This document shows positions 24,262 through 34,035 of a stretch of DNA of 64,000 bases, in pieces. Each line of letters opens with the position of its first letter. Position 1 is the stretch's first letter. Source of the DNA: Pontibacter beigongshangensis (lineage in GTDB: Bacteria; Bacteroidota; Bacteroidia; Cytophagales; Hymenobacteraceae); assembly GCF_014332515.1 (NCBI RefSeq), contig NZ_VFSD01000014.1:99548-163547 (forward strand), read 5' to 3'. A program made the translations under genes and the position numbers. The notes under the pieces are model-generated. The model made no database searches and was not told the origin of the DNA. It saw only the letters and a list, made by a program, of their open reading frames with translations.

Positions 24262-25218
24262 TTAGCCTCTCAGATCGCCCGGGCTGAAATCGCTGGCAGC
24301 AGAATCGGCCGACCAGTCTGGTCCTGACCGGTGCCTGTCGCCATGCCGGCTGGACGACGGATAATCGTTTCTGTTATGATCGAAGAGGCCTTCTTCCCTA
24401 TCCTGGTTGCCCCTTCTGCTGCTTCCGGACGAATAGCTGTTGTGTTGGTTTGCCAGGTTTGGCCGGTCGGCATTGTAGCCATGGGGCTCATAACCTCCGC
24501 GCCGGCTGCTGCTCTGGCGCGACGGATCGTAGTTATAGTTCCGGTTGCTATGCTCGCCCCGGTCGGTATAGCCGTGGTCCAGCTGCTCTCCCCGCGCTTC
24601 GTGCTGGCCATAGGTGTTATACTCATCCCGGCCGTACTCGCTGATCCTTCGGCCCTGGCCACCGGCTTGGTAGCTGTTGTCCTGGCGGCTGTAGCGGTCC
24701 TGGTCGCTGTTCTGGTCGTAATTGCTGTTTCTGCGATAATCGTCAGACTCGCTGCGCCAGCCGGTGCCTCTGCTTCTTTCGTAGCCGCCATTGCGGTCGT
24801 TTTGCATATAGGGGTTCGGGTCGCCATAGCGGTAGTCCTGGTCGCCACGGCTGGAGCTGCCGCTGCTGCTCTGTCCTTCCCAGTCGCGGCCATAGTTATA
24901 GTTGCCACGGCCCTCATAGCCCTGGTCTCTGGAAGAGCGATTCTGACTGCTCCATTGGTTCTGATTGCCCCTGTTACCAGCATCCCGGTAGCTGTTGGCG
25001 CCATGGCTGCTTACTGGCCCCGGTGTGTTGTGGCCGAAGTTTGAGCCCTGGCTGCTCCGCACATCCCGGTATTCGGAGTCCTGGTCGGGCATGCCATAGT
25101 AATTGCCTCTGTTCTGGTAGCGGCTCTGGTAGTTAGAAAGGTTATGGCTGCCCTGGTCTCTGTCCGGACGGCGCCTGTATTTATTTTCGCTGTAGTAATA
25201 TCTTTCGTTGTTTTCCAT
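24262..25218 (-). CDS. Intrinsically disordered low-complexity protein (Arg/Ser/Tyr/Gly/Asn/Asp-rich)
   Basis: 318 residues with no hydrophobic core, signal peptide or membrane segment. Composition is dominated by R, S, G, N, D, Y and Q; there is only one Lys (residue 13) and no Cys. Recurring units include SSRRG/SSSRG, YNYGRD, NYDQN and RYSRQDNSY, giving a prion-like/RGG-like texture with regularly spaced Tyr and Arg. In other systems such sequences drive condensation or bind nucleic acid; that is analogy, not evidence. It lies divergent from catalase, with about 270 bp between them. Codon use is ordinary and a long open frame with biased composition supports a real gene. Possible roles are a desiccation/stress hydrophilin or a condensate scaffold. 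Confidence 0.7.
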   Translation of the reverse strand: MENNERYYYSENKYRRRPDRDQGSHNLSNYQSRYQNRGNYYGMPDQDSEYRDVRSSQGSNFGHNTPGPVSSHGANSYRDAGNRGNQNQWSSQNRSSRDQGYEGRGNYNYGRDWEGQSSSGSSSRGDQDYRYGDPNPYMQNDRNGGYERSRGTGWRSESDDYRRNSNYDQNSDQDRYSRQDNSYQAGGQGRRISEYGRDEYNTYGQHEARGEQLDHGYTDRGEHSNRNYNYDPSRQSSSRRGGYEPHGYNADRPNLANQHNSYSSGSSRRGNQDREEGLFDHNRNDYPSSSRHGDRHRSGPDWSADSAASDFSPGDLRG

Positions 25219-25486
25219 AGGTCTTATTTTTTTATGGTAGAATCGATCTTTCTATTAACGAACATTACCGGCTAGTGTTGGTACAAATGTCTTAAAACAC
25301 AGGCTACACGCATATAGCCACATCCTTTACCGCTTTTATCCGGTCTGAAGCAAAGCAGTCCGAAGCCTCTTTTGCATACTTATAGTTTATTTCTATATTA
25401 ATTTGACAATATCTATAATCAAAACAGGACGCAAAACAGTATAAGATATAAGGTAAATAGCCGATACACCAAAACGTAACCTTATC

Positions 25487-27142
25487 ATGATCGAAAACCA
25501 AAACGGAAACAAGCCGAAAGGCGGAGCTTCAGATGCCAAAAAAACAAATGGCAAGTCTGATGACGCAAACCGTATTCTCACCACCAGGCAGGGGCACCCC
25601 GTTACCGACAACCAGAACATTCGCACAGTGGGCAGCCGTGGGCCTGCCACCATGGAGAACTACCACTTTATCGAAAAGATATCTCACTTCGACCGTGAGC
25701 GTGTTCCGGAGCGTGTGGTGCATGCGCGGGGAGCCGGGGCCCATGGCGTTTTCGAGGCTTACGGAAAGGTGGGCGACGAACCAATTGCCAAGTACACACG
25801 GGCCAAGCTGTTTCAGGAAAAAGGAAAGCAGACACCTGTTTTCGTTCGTTTCTCTACAGTAGGGCACGGTACCCACTCCCCCGAAACATTGCGCGACCCG
25901 CGCGGCTTTGCCGTTAAGTTTTACACCGAAGACGGCAACTGGGACCTGGTAGGCAACAACCTGAAGATTTTCTTTATCCGGGATGCCATGAAGTTCCCAG
26001 ACCTGATCCACTCCCAGAAACCCGACCCGGTCACCAATATCCAAAGCGGGGAGCGTATTTTCGACTTTATCTGCAACACGCCCGAATCTACCCACATGGC
26101 TACTTTCCTGTTCTCGCCCTGGGGCATTCCGGCCAACTACCGCCAGATGCAGGGCTCCGGCGTGAACACGTACAAATGGGTGAACAAAGACGGCGAAGCA
26201 GTGCTTGTAAAATACCATTGGGAGCCCAAGCAGGGCATCCGGAACCTGACCCAGAAGGAAGCCGAAGAAATTCAGGGCAAGAACTTTAACCACGCCACGC
26301 AGGACTTGTACGAAGCCATAGACAAAGGAAACTTTCCGGAGTGGGAGCTGTGCGTGCAGATCATGAGCGACGACGACCACCCTGAACTGGACTTCGACCC
26401 GCTCGACGATACCAAGCTCTGGCCAGTGGACCAGTTCCCGTTCCTGCCGGTGGGTAAAATGACGCTCAACAGAAACCCGGTCGATTACTTTAACGAAGTG
26501 GAGCTGGCGGCTTTCGGCACCGGCGTACTGGTAGACGGGCTCGATTTCTCAGACGACAAAATGCTACAGGGCCGCACCTTCTCCTACTCCGACACACAGC
26601 GCTACCGCATCGGGGCCAACTACCTGCAGCTGCCGATTAACGCGCCACGCAACAAAGTGGCCACCAACCAGCGTGGAGGCCAGATGGCCTACAAAACTGA
26701 TTTTGCCGAAGGCCAGAACACACACATAAACTACGAGCCCTCTTCTCTGAGTGGGTTGAAGGAGGCTCCCAAAGCCGGCAAAGATTATACACCGCGTTAC
26801 GAAGCCAATCTGGTGCGCCAGAAGATAGAGCGAGCCAACGACTTTAAGCAGGCTGGCGAAACGTACCGCAACTTCGAAGATTGGGAAAGAGATGAACTGA
26901 TCCTGAACCTCTCCAACACGCTGGCCGCCGCAGACAAGCGCATCCAAGATAAGATGATTGAGAACTGCACCCTGGCTGACAAAGAATATGGCCGCCGGGT
27001 AGCAGAGGGAATAAAAGAGGCGACGGAGAAAATGATGAAAATGAAAGGGGCTGAAGGCACTGACGGACCGATTGGCAATACATCGACCAGAGAAGGAGTG
27101 AAAGATGCCCAGGAAAAATCGCACAAGGCCAAACCGTATTAG
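25487..27142 (+). CDS. kat: Monofunctional heme catalase
   Basis: 551 residues with a hydrophilic 30-residue N-terminal extension. Catalase core: [20 protein letters not shown] contains the distal His, [18 protein letters not shown] the distal Asn and FIRD signature, and [17 protein letters not shown] the proximal heme-ligand Tyr with Arg. It dismutates hydrogen peroxide to water and oxygen in the cytoplasm. Length corresponds to small-subunit (clade 3-like) catalases with an extended C-terminus. The extra C-terminal part (after residue 480) is rich in Lys and Glu. It is divergent from the disordered-protein gene and possibly shares stress regulation with it. No OxyR-type site was identified. 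Confidence 0.95.
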   Translation: MIENQNGNKPKGGASDAKKTNGKSDDANRILTTRQGHPVTDNQNIRTVGSRGPATMENYHFIEKISHFDRERVPERVVHARGAGAHGVFEAYGKVGDEPIAKYTRAKLFQEKGKQTPVFVRFSTVGHGTHSPETLRDPRGFAVKFYTEDGNWDLVGNNLKIFFIRDAMKFPDLIHSQKPDPVTNIQSGERIFDFICNTPESTHMATFLFSPWGIPANYRQMQGSGVNTYKWVNKDGEAVLVKYHWEPKQGIRNLTQKEAEEIQGKNFNHATQDLYEAIDKGNFPEWELCVQIMSDDDHPELDFDPLDDTKLWPVDQFPFLPVGKMTLNRNPVDYFNEVELAAFGTGVLVDGLDFSDDKMLQGRTFSYSDTQRYRIGANYLQLPINAPRNKVATNQRGGQMAYKTDFAEGQNTHINYEPSSLSGLKEAPKAGKDYTPRYEANLVRQKIERANDFKQAGETYRNFEDWERDELILNLSNTLAAADKRIQDKMIENCTLADKEYGRRVAEGIKEATEKMMKMKGAEGTDGPIGNTSTREGVKDAQEKSHKAKPY

Positions 27143-27263
27143 GCTGCGCCTGATTAATAATTAGAAATTATGCATGCAATTAGGCGTGGTTGCACCTGAT
27201 TGTATAAGATGTTCCCAAAAATAGGTTTAACAGGTCTTATAACGTGTTCATATGCAACACTTT

Positions 27264-27302
27264 AAAGAAGCCGCTTCTGTCAATGCAGGAGCGGCTTCTT
27301 TT
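27264..27302 (+). terminator. Terminator after catalase
   Basis: AAAGAAGCCGCT / AGCGGCTTCTTTT, a 12-bp stem with a 14-base loop and a short T-run, about 120 bp after the stop codon. Confidence 0.75.
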
Positions 27303-27344
27303 GTGAACCGGCCGAAAGCTTTCAGCTCGTGGCAGGTTCTTGCC

Positions 27345-27390
27345 AATTATTCTAATCAAAACGGCCCTCCGGAGCCTTTGCTGCTGCAGC
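27345..27390 (+). repeat. Family-1 dispersed repeat, copy 10
   Basis: AATTATTCTAATCAAAACGG, CCCTCCGGAGCC, then TTTGCTGCTGCAG. It faces copy 11 at 27550. Confidence 0.9.
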
Positions 27391-27549
27391 GGCCGCTACC
27401 TCGACCTGGCCATACCCGAAAAAGGTACCGTTCTGCTCGATTTCAACAAAGCGTAAAACCCCTACTGCGCCTACTCCTGCGCCCTCCCGCCCAAAGAGAA
27501 CCACCTCGGTATAGCCATACGGGCAGGCTTACGGCTGGAGGCCCCACAG

Positions 27550-27598
27550 TAGCAGCAGCACCGGACAGCTCTGGAGGGCCGTTTTCATTGACATAATT
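27550..27598 (-). repeat. Family-1 dispersed repeat, copy 11
   Basis: Reverse orientation: TAGCAGCAGCACCGGACAGC, TCTGGAGGGC, CGTTTTCATTGACATAATT. Forms an inverted pair with copy 10. Confidence 0.88.
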
Positions 27599-27667
27599 GA
27601 CGCGCAACCTGCCTTCAGCGAACAGGAGCTGCCGCTATTAATCGCCTGCTTTTTCTGAAATAAACCT

Positions 27668-27675
27668 TACCTTTG
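27668..27675 (+). promoter_or_regulatory. -7 box upstream of the S1/P1 nuclease gene
   Basis: TACCTTTG matches TAnnTTTG exactly. Predicted transcription start near 27680, about 50 bases before the ATG. The -33 element is not obvious. Confidence 0.45.
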
Positions 27676-27731
27676 CCCGTAGCCGCACCAGTTCGCTGGA
27701 GGCAGCTCGATCTGTTAAACCATCGCTTTCC

Positions 27732-28499
27732 ATGAAACTCATCTTTAGTATTATTTCCATAATTCTTCTTTTCACAACACAGGCATTCTCCTGGGGCCAG
27801 AACGGCCACCGGGCGGTTGGCCTGGTAGCGGAGCAGCACCTGACCAGGAAAACCAAGAAGATTGTGATGGAGATACTGGAAGACAATTCCCTGGCTGAGG
27901 TATCGAACTGGATGGATGAAATAAAATCGGACACGGCGTATAACCACACCCACGACTGGCATTGGGTAACCATCCCGGATGGCATGCGCTACGAGCAAAC
28001 CGCCAAAAACCCGAATGGCGACATCATCATGAAAATTGAAGAAATCGTGAGTGCCCTCAAAGCCGGAAACCTGCCCCTGGCAAAAGAGCGGGAGTATCTC
28101 AAGTACCTGGTGCACCTGGTGGGCGACCTGCACCAGCCGATGCACGTGGGCGGCAAAGACGACCAGGGAGGCAATGCCGTGAAGGTGCTCTGGTTTGGGC
28201 AGCCCTCGAACCTGCACCGCGTGTGGGACAGCGACATGATAGACGGCAAAAACCTGAGCTATACCGAGCTGGCTCATTTTCTGGGGAAACCTGCCAAAGC
28301 CCAGGTAAAGCAGTGGCAGGCCACATCGGTAAGAGAGTGGGCCTACGACATGATGCCTTACCGCCAGGCCATCTACCACCTGCCTGCCGACAACAAACTA
28401 AGCTACCGCTACCCCTACAAGCATTTCGACACGGTGCAGCATTGCCTCTTGCAGGGTGGGGTGCGGCTGGCTGGCCTGCTGAACCAGATTTACGGGTAA
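27732..28499 (+). CDS. Secreted S1/P1-type zinc nuclease
   Basis: 255 residues. The signal peptide (ISIILLFTTQAFS) is cleaved just before W-G-Q-N-G-H, which exposes the N-terminal Trp used as a zinc ligand in S1/P1 nucleases. Other ligands are visible: NGHRAVGLVAEQHL, EVSNWMDEIK, THDWHWV, LKYLVHLVGDLHQPMHVG and NLHRVWDSDMI. The family cleaves single-stranded DNA and RNA and has 3'-nucleotidase activity with three zinc ions. Outside the cell it would scavenge nucleotides and phosphate. It is monocistronic, and 255 residues is normal for bacterial members. Confidence 0.93.
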   Translation: MKLIFSIISIILLFTTQAFSWGQNGHRAVGLVAEQHLTRKTKKIVMEILEDNSLAEVSNWMDEIKSDTAYNHTHDWHWVTIPDGMRYEQTAKNPNGDIIMKIEEIVSALKAGNLPLAKEREYLKYLVHLVGDLHQPMHVGGKDDQGGNAVKVLWFGQPSNLHRVWDSDMIDGKNLSYTELAHFLGKPAKAQVKQWQATSVREWAYDMMPYRQAIYHLPADNKLSYRYPYKHFDTVQHCLLQGGVRLAGLLNQIYG

Positions 28500-28563
28500 C
28501 GCTTCCGAACATCCGTTGAAGGCTAACAGTAGGACGTAGCCGGAAAGAATGTAGCTGCACACC

Positions 28564-28607
28564 AATTCTTCTAATGAAAAGGCCCCTCCAGAGGCGCTGC
28601 CGCTGGC
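28564..28607 (+). repeat. Family-1 dispersed repeat, copy 12
   Basis: AATTCTTCTAATGAAAAGG, CCCCTCCAGAGGC, then GCTGCCGCTG. Mild divergence in both the left end and the palindrome. Confidence 0.85.
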
Positions 28608-28728
28608 AGGCATACCAGGCAACAGCTATAGCCGGCATGCATTTAATCCTTTCTTTCGCCACTTTATTCCTATCAAAAAAACATCACAGCAGTAGAAGGA
28701 AAAACTCTTGGCTTAGAAAAATTCAGTT

Positions 28729-28769
28729 AAAACGGAGGCCCTGAACAAAATTCAGGGCCTCCGTTTTTT
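28729..28769 (+). terminator. Strong intrinsic terminator
   Basis: 17-bp perfect stem AAAACGGAGGCCCTGAA / TTCAGGGCCTCCGTTTT with a 5-base loop and continuing T-run. About 230 bp after the nuclease stop, ending its transcript (or an intervening RNA). Confidence 0.9.
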
Positions 28770-29018
28770 GCTATTTTCCTGTCTCAGCACACCCCAGAGG
28801 TTCATTTCCCCAAATATTCTGCCCACTCAGGCAACAGTTCTGCCTGTTTCTGCAAACATTTCACCTCTTAAAATAGTTACTTTCTGAAACGCGGCCTATC
28901 CTTATCCTGATAATTCCGTAAAGTCAACTCAGAAACTAAACATCAATTTCCTATCGCTTCAGCTAAACACATCGGAATAGTATTTTTAAAGATCCTGCTC
29001 TGGCTGCTGATCTTTATC

Positions 29019-32000
29019 GTGGGCCTGGTAGTGCTGATTATCGTAGCCCTGCAGTTCCCGCAGGTGCAGCATTTTGCCGCTCAGAAAGGAGCATCTTACC
29101 TGGCCAACACCCTGAATACACGCGTAGAAATAGGCGGCTTCACCACCGACTGGCGCAACTCCATCGTGCTGAAGGAGGTGTACCTGGAAGACCAGCAGCA
29201 GGACACGCTCTGGTACAGCGAGCGCCTGGGCGTAGACATCAAGATCTTTTCGCTCCTGAAAGGAGAAGTAAACATAGGCACCATCGACCTGCAGAACGCC
29301 ACCGCCAAAATCCATATCAGGCCCGACAGCAGCTCCAATTTCGATTTCATAACAGAGGCCTTCGCCTCCGACACCACTGCTGCCACCACTCCGGCCGACA
29401 CCACCGCCCAGGCCATGAAGATAAACCTGGACCTGATAAACCTGGAGAACATTTACCTGGATTTCAGAGACGAGGCGGGCGGAAACCTGATCAAGGGCCG
29501 GATTGGCAAGCTGCGGACCACCATGGACGAGCTGGACCTGGAGAAGGAGATTTACCGGGTAGACGAAATTGAGCTCCGCAACACCGCCATTAGCTTTGTG
29601 CAGACAAAGCTGCCCGAAGACACGACCGCGTCGGAGCCGCTGACCATGCAGTTTGGGCTCAGCCGGGTGGAGCTTCAGAACATAGACCTCAGCTACCACA
29701 GCCAGGTAGCTAACCAGCTCATAGAGCTGAAACTTGGGGAGTCGGAGCTGGTATCAGATAACATAGATATTCCGAACGCAAAAATAGACCTGAAGAGTTT
29801 TGACCTGCATAACACCTCCCTGGTATATGTGCAGGAAAAATACCGGCCTTCTGATTCGCTTTCGGTAAACCCCGCCAGAACAGCCGAGAAGCTGGACGAA
29901 ACCGTGGAAGAAACACAAGGGCAACCTGTAAACTGGGTTATAGGCCTGGATGAGATGGATATTTCGGGACTGCAGGTGAAGTTCGACAACTTTAACACCC
30001 CTGCCCAGCCTCGCGGCATGGACTACGACCACCTGCTTTTTAAGGATGTTGAACTGAATGCCCAAAACTTCCTCTTCAGCCAGAACCGCATAGCAATAGA
30101 CCTGAACCAGCTTAAACTAGCCGAGAAAAGCGGCTTCCGTGTCAACAACTTCCAGGCCGACATCCGGGTAGACTCCACCAGCGCCAGCATGACCAAACTC
30201 GATGTGCAGACCGACAACAGCAACCTGGGTCCTGAACTGGTAGTACGCTACCCCTCGCTCGAGGCCGTGGCCGAGAACCCGGAACTTCTCTCCTTTGCCC
30301 TCGACCTGCAGAACAGCCGCATCGGCATGAAGGATGCCGGCTACTTTGCCCCAGACCTCACCACCGACCCTGCTTTCCGAAAGCTAGCCAATTCCACCAT
30401 CCGGATTGACGGACAGGCCAGCGGAGCCCTAAACAATAAGATCACCATCAGCAAGCTGCAGGTATCGGGCCTGCAGGGAACACGCGCCGACATAAGCGGT
30501 ACCGTAAGCAGGCCCATGGACCCGGACCGCATGTTCCTGGACCTGCGCATAAACCAGCTCGCCACCACCCGCACCGACGTGCAGGCACTGAGCCCGCCAG
30601 GTGTGCTGCCCCCGGACATCCGCATTCCCAACACCCTGAGCATGACGGGCAATTACCGGGGCACCCTCACCAACTTCGATGCCGACGCTAACCTGCGCAG
30701 CTCCATAGGCAACATAACCGCCAATGTAGATATGGGGCCAGGCCCTACAGGAGCAGAACCTTTTACAGCCACCGTAAACGTAAATCAGCTGGATTTGAGG
30801 CAGCTACTGGTCGATACGCTGGGGCTAGGCAGGGTAAGCATGCAGCTCACTGCCAACGGCACCGGCATGGACCCGGAAACGATGCAGGCAAAAGTAAAAG
30901 CCAACATACAGGAGCTTCATTACAACGACTATGCTTACCGGAACATACTGGCCAATGCCACTATCAACCAGAACATTTACACGGTAAACGCCACCTCCGA
31001 AGACCCGAATGTAGATTTTGTGCTGAATGCCGACGTGAACATGCGGAACGCGGAACAGCCGGCCTATGCCTTTGCCCTGGAACTGGATAGTGTGGACCTG
31101 AAAGCGCTGAACCTTTATACCGACGACCTGGCCATGAAGGGCTATGTGAAAGGCAACTTCAGGGGAGCAGATGCCAGCAGCATCAGCGGCACGCTGGAAA
31201 TGCGCGACTTCATTATTCGCCAGAACCAACAGACGTTCCCGATCGATTCGCTGGGAATGACCTTAGATCAGACAGGGCCTGGGGCAACCGTTCAGGTAGC
31301 CTCTAACGTCCTGGATGCCGATATGCGCTTTCGGAACAGTTTGGCTACCTTACCTACGGCCCTCGAAAAGCATTTCTCCAACTTCTTTGATCTGCACCCC
31401 GACCCGCCTTACCCCGCCGACACCAATCTGGAGGACTTTAATGTAAAACTGAATCTGAAGCGGACAGACCTGATCACAGCCTTTGTGCCAGACCTGGAAG
31501 CCTTAAATATTTCGGGGCCCATTACCGGCTCCTATAATGCCCAGACACATGACCTGAACATGGATGCGGCCATCAATCTGGTAGAGTACATAGACTACGC
31601 CCTTAAGAACCTGACACTGCAGGTACGAGGCAACCGCGATCAGCTAGGCTACGCCGTTAACCTGCAGGAGCTATCTTCACCGTCTTTGCTGGTGCAGAAC
31701 CTCGCCCTGAACGGTGCCGCCCGCGACAACGACATCACTACCCGATTATCCATCTTAGAAAACGACAGTACCGTGCAGTTTGCCATAGGTGGTTTACTAA
31801 ATAGCCTCGATGCCGGCTATCGCTTCTCTTTTGCGCAGGACCAGCTGGTAATAAACGGCGACACCTGGACGGTACCCGAAGAAAACTACCTGCAGTTCGA
31901 CACCAATCTCTTATTCGCTAACAACATTCGCCTGGAGCGGGGCAACAGCTTTCTGTTGATAGACAGTGAAGGAGATACCCCCGGCAATACGCCCCTGAAG

Positions 32001-34028
32001 GTAGAGTTCGCCAACTTCGATATTGCCTACCTTATGGAGTCGTTTCAGCAATCTGATAGCCTGATAGCAGGCATCATTAACGGCGAGGCGACAGTTCGCA
32101 ATATAATGGCAGGTACCATGGCCTTCACATCTGATATAACTGTATCGGAGCTTGCCTATATGGGCGTACCGGTGGGCAACATCGGCCTGCAGGCCAACAC
32201 AGACAACGGCACCCGTTTTAACCTGGAAGCAGCGCTAACAGGCAATGGCAACCAGATGAAGATTACCGGCTTTTATGAGGCGCAGCCCAGCGAAAGCCTG
32301 CTCAACCTCGATGCCAACATCTCCAGCCTAAACCTGGCCGCCCTGGAAGGCTTTACCATGGGCATGGTGAAAGACATGGGCGGCAGCGCCAGCGGCAGGC
32401 TCCGCATTACCGGCACCCTCGAGGACCCGAACATTCTGGGCGACCTGAACTTTAACCAGGCACAGTTTAATGTGGCTATGCTGAACTCTGTTTACCGGCT
32501 TCAGAATGAGCGGTTGGTGTTCAATGAGCAAGGTATCAGCTTCCCGAACTTTACCCTGACCGACTCCTTGGGCAACACCATGGTGGTGAAAGGAAATGTG
32601 CTGACACAGGATTACCTCGACTACCAGTTCGACCTGCAGGTTAGCTCAGACCGCTTCCTGGCCATGAATTCCACCGCGCAGGATAACGACCTCTTTTACG
32701 GCACCGTGTATGTGGGCACCAAGGCTAGCATTACCGGCGATATGACCCAGCCTGTGCTGGACCTGAACGTGTCGGTGCTGGATGGATCAGACTTTACAGC
32801 TGTTGTGCCGGCAGATGAGGCTGGCGCTGCCGAACGGGAGGGTATTGTGGAGTTCGTACACCTGAACGATGCCCTTACCGCCATTATCGGTCAGGAACAG
32901 GCAGACTCGAGCCAGGCAGGTTTTGTGGGGGCAGACATTAGTGTAGCCCTAACGGTAACAGATGCTACGCCCATGACCATTATCATAGATCCTGCCACCG
33001 GCGATAACCTGAAGGTGCGGGGAAATGCCGACCCGCTTCAGATTGCCATTGCTCCCAGTGGCCAGATCAACATGTCGGGGCGCTACGAAATAACCGAAGG
33101 GCAGTACAGCATGGACTTTTACGACCTGGTTTCGAGGCAACTCGATATTGCCGAGGGCAGCTATATTGCCTGGACCGGCGACCCGCTCTACGCCGACATA
33201 AACATTACGGCCATATACAATGTGCGCACAGCGCCTATGGAACTGGTGCATAACCAGATTGCCGGAGACCCTGACCCTGCCCTGCGTAACCAGTTGCCTT
33301 TTGAAGTGCATGTTTTGGTGGAAGGCGAAATAATGAAACCCGAGCTTGGCTTTGACGTGCAGCTGCCGGAGCAGCATCGCGGAAGCGGCGTGGGCGGGCT
33401 GGTGACAGAGCAGCTGAGTATTCTGCGCCAGAATGAATCGGAGCTGAACAAGCAGGTGTTCTCCTTGCTCGTGCTGGGCCGCTTTATGGCCATGGATCCG
33501 CTGGCCAGCTCCGGAGGGGGCCTGGCCGCATCGGCAAGAGGCAGTCTGAGCCAGGTCATGACAGACCAGCTCAACTCCCTCACCGACCGATACGCCGGTG
33601 GTCTTGGCCTGGAACTGGGTGTAAACTCTTACGAAGATTACTCCTCCGGCTCAGCCCAGGGCCGCACCGATCTGAATGTGGCCGTTAGGCAGCAATTCCT
33701 CAACGACCGGCTCACCGTGCGGGTGGGCACGGACATCGGGCTGGAAGGCCAGACGGAAAACACAAACTCCATGAGCGGGTTTGGGGGCGACATATCGGTG
33801 GAGTATTCCATTACACAAGATGGCCGGCTGCGTGTACGTGGCTTCCAGCGCAACCAGTACGAAGGGTACCTGGAGGGAGATGTGCGGGCAACAGGACTAT
33901 CCTTGATATTTGAGCGGGAGTACGACGACTTCGCCGACCTGTTCCGGAATGTGGAGAGACGACAGGAAAAAATGAAAACCCGCCGGGAGGAGCAGGCCCA
34001 AAAACTACAAACAGAAGCAATAGAATAA
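29019..34028 (+). CDS. tamB: Translocation/assembly module protein TamB
   Basis: 1669 residues from the GTG at 29019; the true start is probably upstream. An N-terminal membrane anchor is followed by a very long repetitive beta-rich region with AsmA/TamB character (LNTRVEIGGFTTDWRNSIVL, many NIT/DLN strands), and the C-terminal TamB (DUF490) domain: GRYEITEGQYSMDFYDLVSR, GDPLYADINITAIYNVRTAP, LELGVNSYEDYSS. TamB spans the periplasm and moves lipids and/or proteins toward the outer membrane. The GTG start would cut the membrane helix, which reads through FLKILLWLLIFIV upstream in frame. The gene is followed after 7 bp by its partner TamL, certainly one operon. Confidence 0.9.
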   Translation: MGLVVLIIVALQFPQVQHFAAQKGASYLANTLNTRVEIGGFTTDWRNSIVLKEVYLEDQQQDTLWYSERLGVDIKIFSLLKGEVNIGTIDLQNATAKIHIRPDSSSNFDFITEAFASDTTAATTPADTTAQAMKINLDLINLENIYLDFRDEAGGNLIKGRIGKLRTTMDELDLEKEIYRVDEIELRNTAISFVQTKLPEDTTASEPLTMQFGLSRVELQNIDLSYHSQVANQLIELKLGESELVSDNIDIPNAKIDLKSFDLHNTSLVYVQEKYRPSDSLSVNPARTAEKLDETVEETQGQPVNWVIGLDEMDISGLQVKFDNFNTPAQPRGMDYDHLLFKDVELNAQNFLFSQNRIAIDLNQLKLAEKSGFRVNNFQADIRVDSTSASMTKLDVQTDNSNLGPELVVRYPSLEAVAENPELLSFALDLQNSRIGMKDAGYFAPDLTTDPAFRKLANSTIRIDGQASGALNNKITISKLQVSGLQGTRADISGTVSRPMDPDRMFLDLRINQLATTRTDVQALSPPGVLPPDIRIPNTLSMTGNYRGTLTNFDADANLRSSIGNITANVDMGPGPTGAEPFTATVNVNQLDLRQLLVDTLGLGRVSMQLTANGTGMDPETMQAKVKANIQELHYNDYAYRNILANATINQNIYTVNATSEDPNVDFVLNADVNMRNAEQPAYAFALELDSVDLKALNLYTDDLAMKGYVKGNFRGADASSISGTLEMRDFIIRQNQQTFPIDSLGMTLDQTGPGATVQVASNVLDADMRFRNSLATLPTALEKHFSNFFDLHPDPPYPADTNLEDFNVKLNLKRTDLITAFVPDLEALNISGPITGSYNAQTHDLNMDAAINLVEYIDYALKNLTLQVRGNRDQLGYAVNLQELSSPSLLVQNLALNGAARDNDITTRLSILENDSTVQFAIGGLLNSLDAGYRFSFAQDQLVINGDTWTVPEENYLQFDTNLLFANNIRLERGNSFLLIDSEGDTPGNTPLKVEFANFDIAYLMESFQQSDSLIAGIINGEATVRNIMAGTMAFTSDITVSELAYMGVPVGNIGLQANTDNGTRFNLEAALTGNGNQMKITGFYEAQPSESLLNLDANISSLNLAALEGFTMGMVKDMGGSASGRLRITGTLEDPNILGDLNFNQAQFNVAMLNSVYRLQNERLVFNEQGISFPNFTLTDSLGNTMVVKGNVLTQDYLDYQFDLQVSSDRFLAMNSTAQDNDLFYGTVYVGTKASITGDMTQPVLDLNVSVLDGSDFTAVVPADEAGAAEREGIVEFVHLNDALTAIIGQEQADSSQAGFVGADISVALTVTDATPMTIIIDPATGDNLKVRGNADPLQIAIAPSGQINMSGRYEITEGQYSMDFYDLVSRQLDIAEGSYIAWTGDPLYADINITAIYNVRTAPMELVHNQIAGDPDPALRNQLPFEVHVLVEGEIMKPELGFDVQLPEQHRGSGVGGLVTEQLSILRQNESELNKQVFSLLVLGRFMAMDPLASSGGGLAASARGSLSQVMTDQLNSLTDRYAGGLGLELGVNSYEDYSSGSAQGRTDLNVAVRQQFLNDRLTVRVGTDIGLEGQTENTNSMSGFGGDISVEYSITQDGRLRVRGFQRNQYEGYLEGDVRATGLSLIFEREYDDFADLFRNVERRQEKMKTRREEQAQKLQTEAIE

Positions 34029-34035
34029 GTACTTT

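Larger units (their letters stand above)
27143..27731. other. Repeat-containing intergenic region, 589 bp
   Basis: Contains the catalase hairpin terminator, two family-1 copies facing each other (27345-27390 and 27550-27598) with about 160 bp between them, and a -7 box TACCTTTG at 27668-27675 for the nuclease gene. A 114-codon ORF here translates the repeat and is not considered real. Confidence 0.65.
28500..29018. other. Intergenic region upstream of tamB, 519 bp
   Basis: Holds a family-1 copy at 28564-28607 and a strong terminator at 28729-28769. From the terminator to 29018 there is no ATG, GTG or TTG on the plus strand, which matters for the tamB start. Confidence 0.6.

Noticed and set aside
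24331..25044. 237-codon plus-strand hydrophobic ORF opposite the disordered-protein gene
   Set aside because: The Ala/Val-rich translation is the antisense shadow of the Arg/Ser/Asp-rich gene. No membrane-protein family is recognisable and there is no independent start context.
27252..27596. 114-codon ORF between catalase and the nuclease
   Set aside because: It translates two family-1 repeat copies and a hairpin. Composition is atypical and there is no fold signal.
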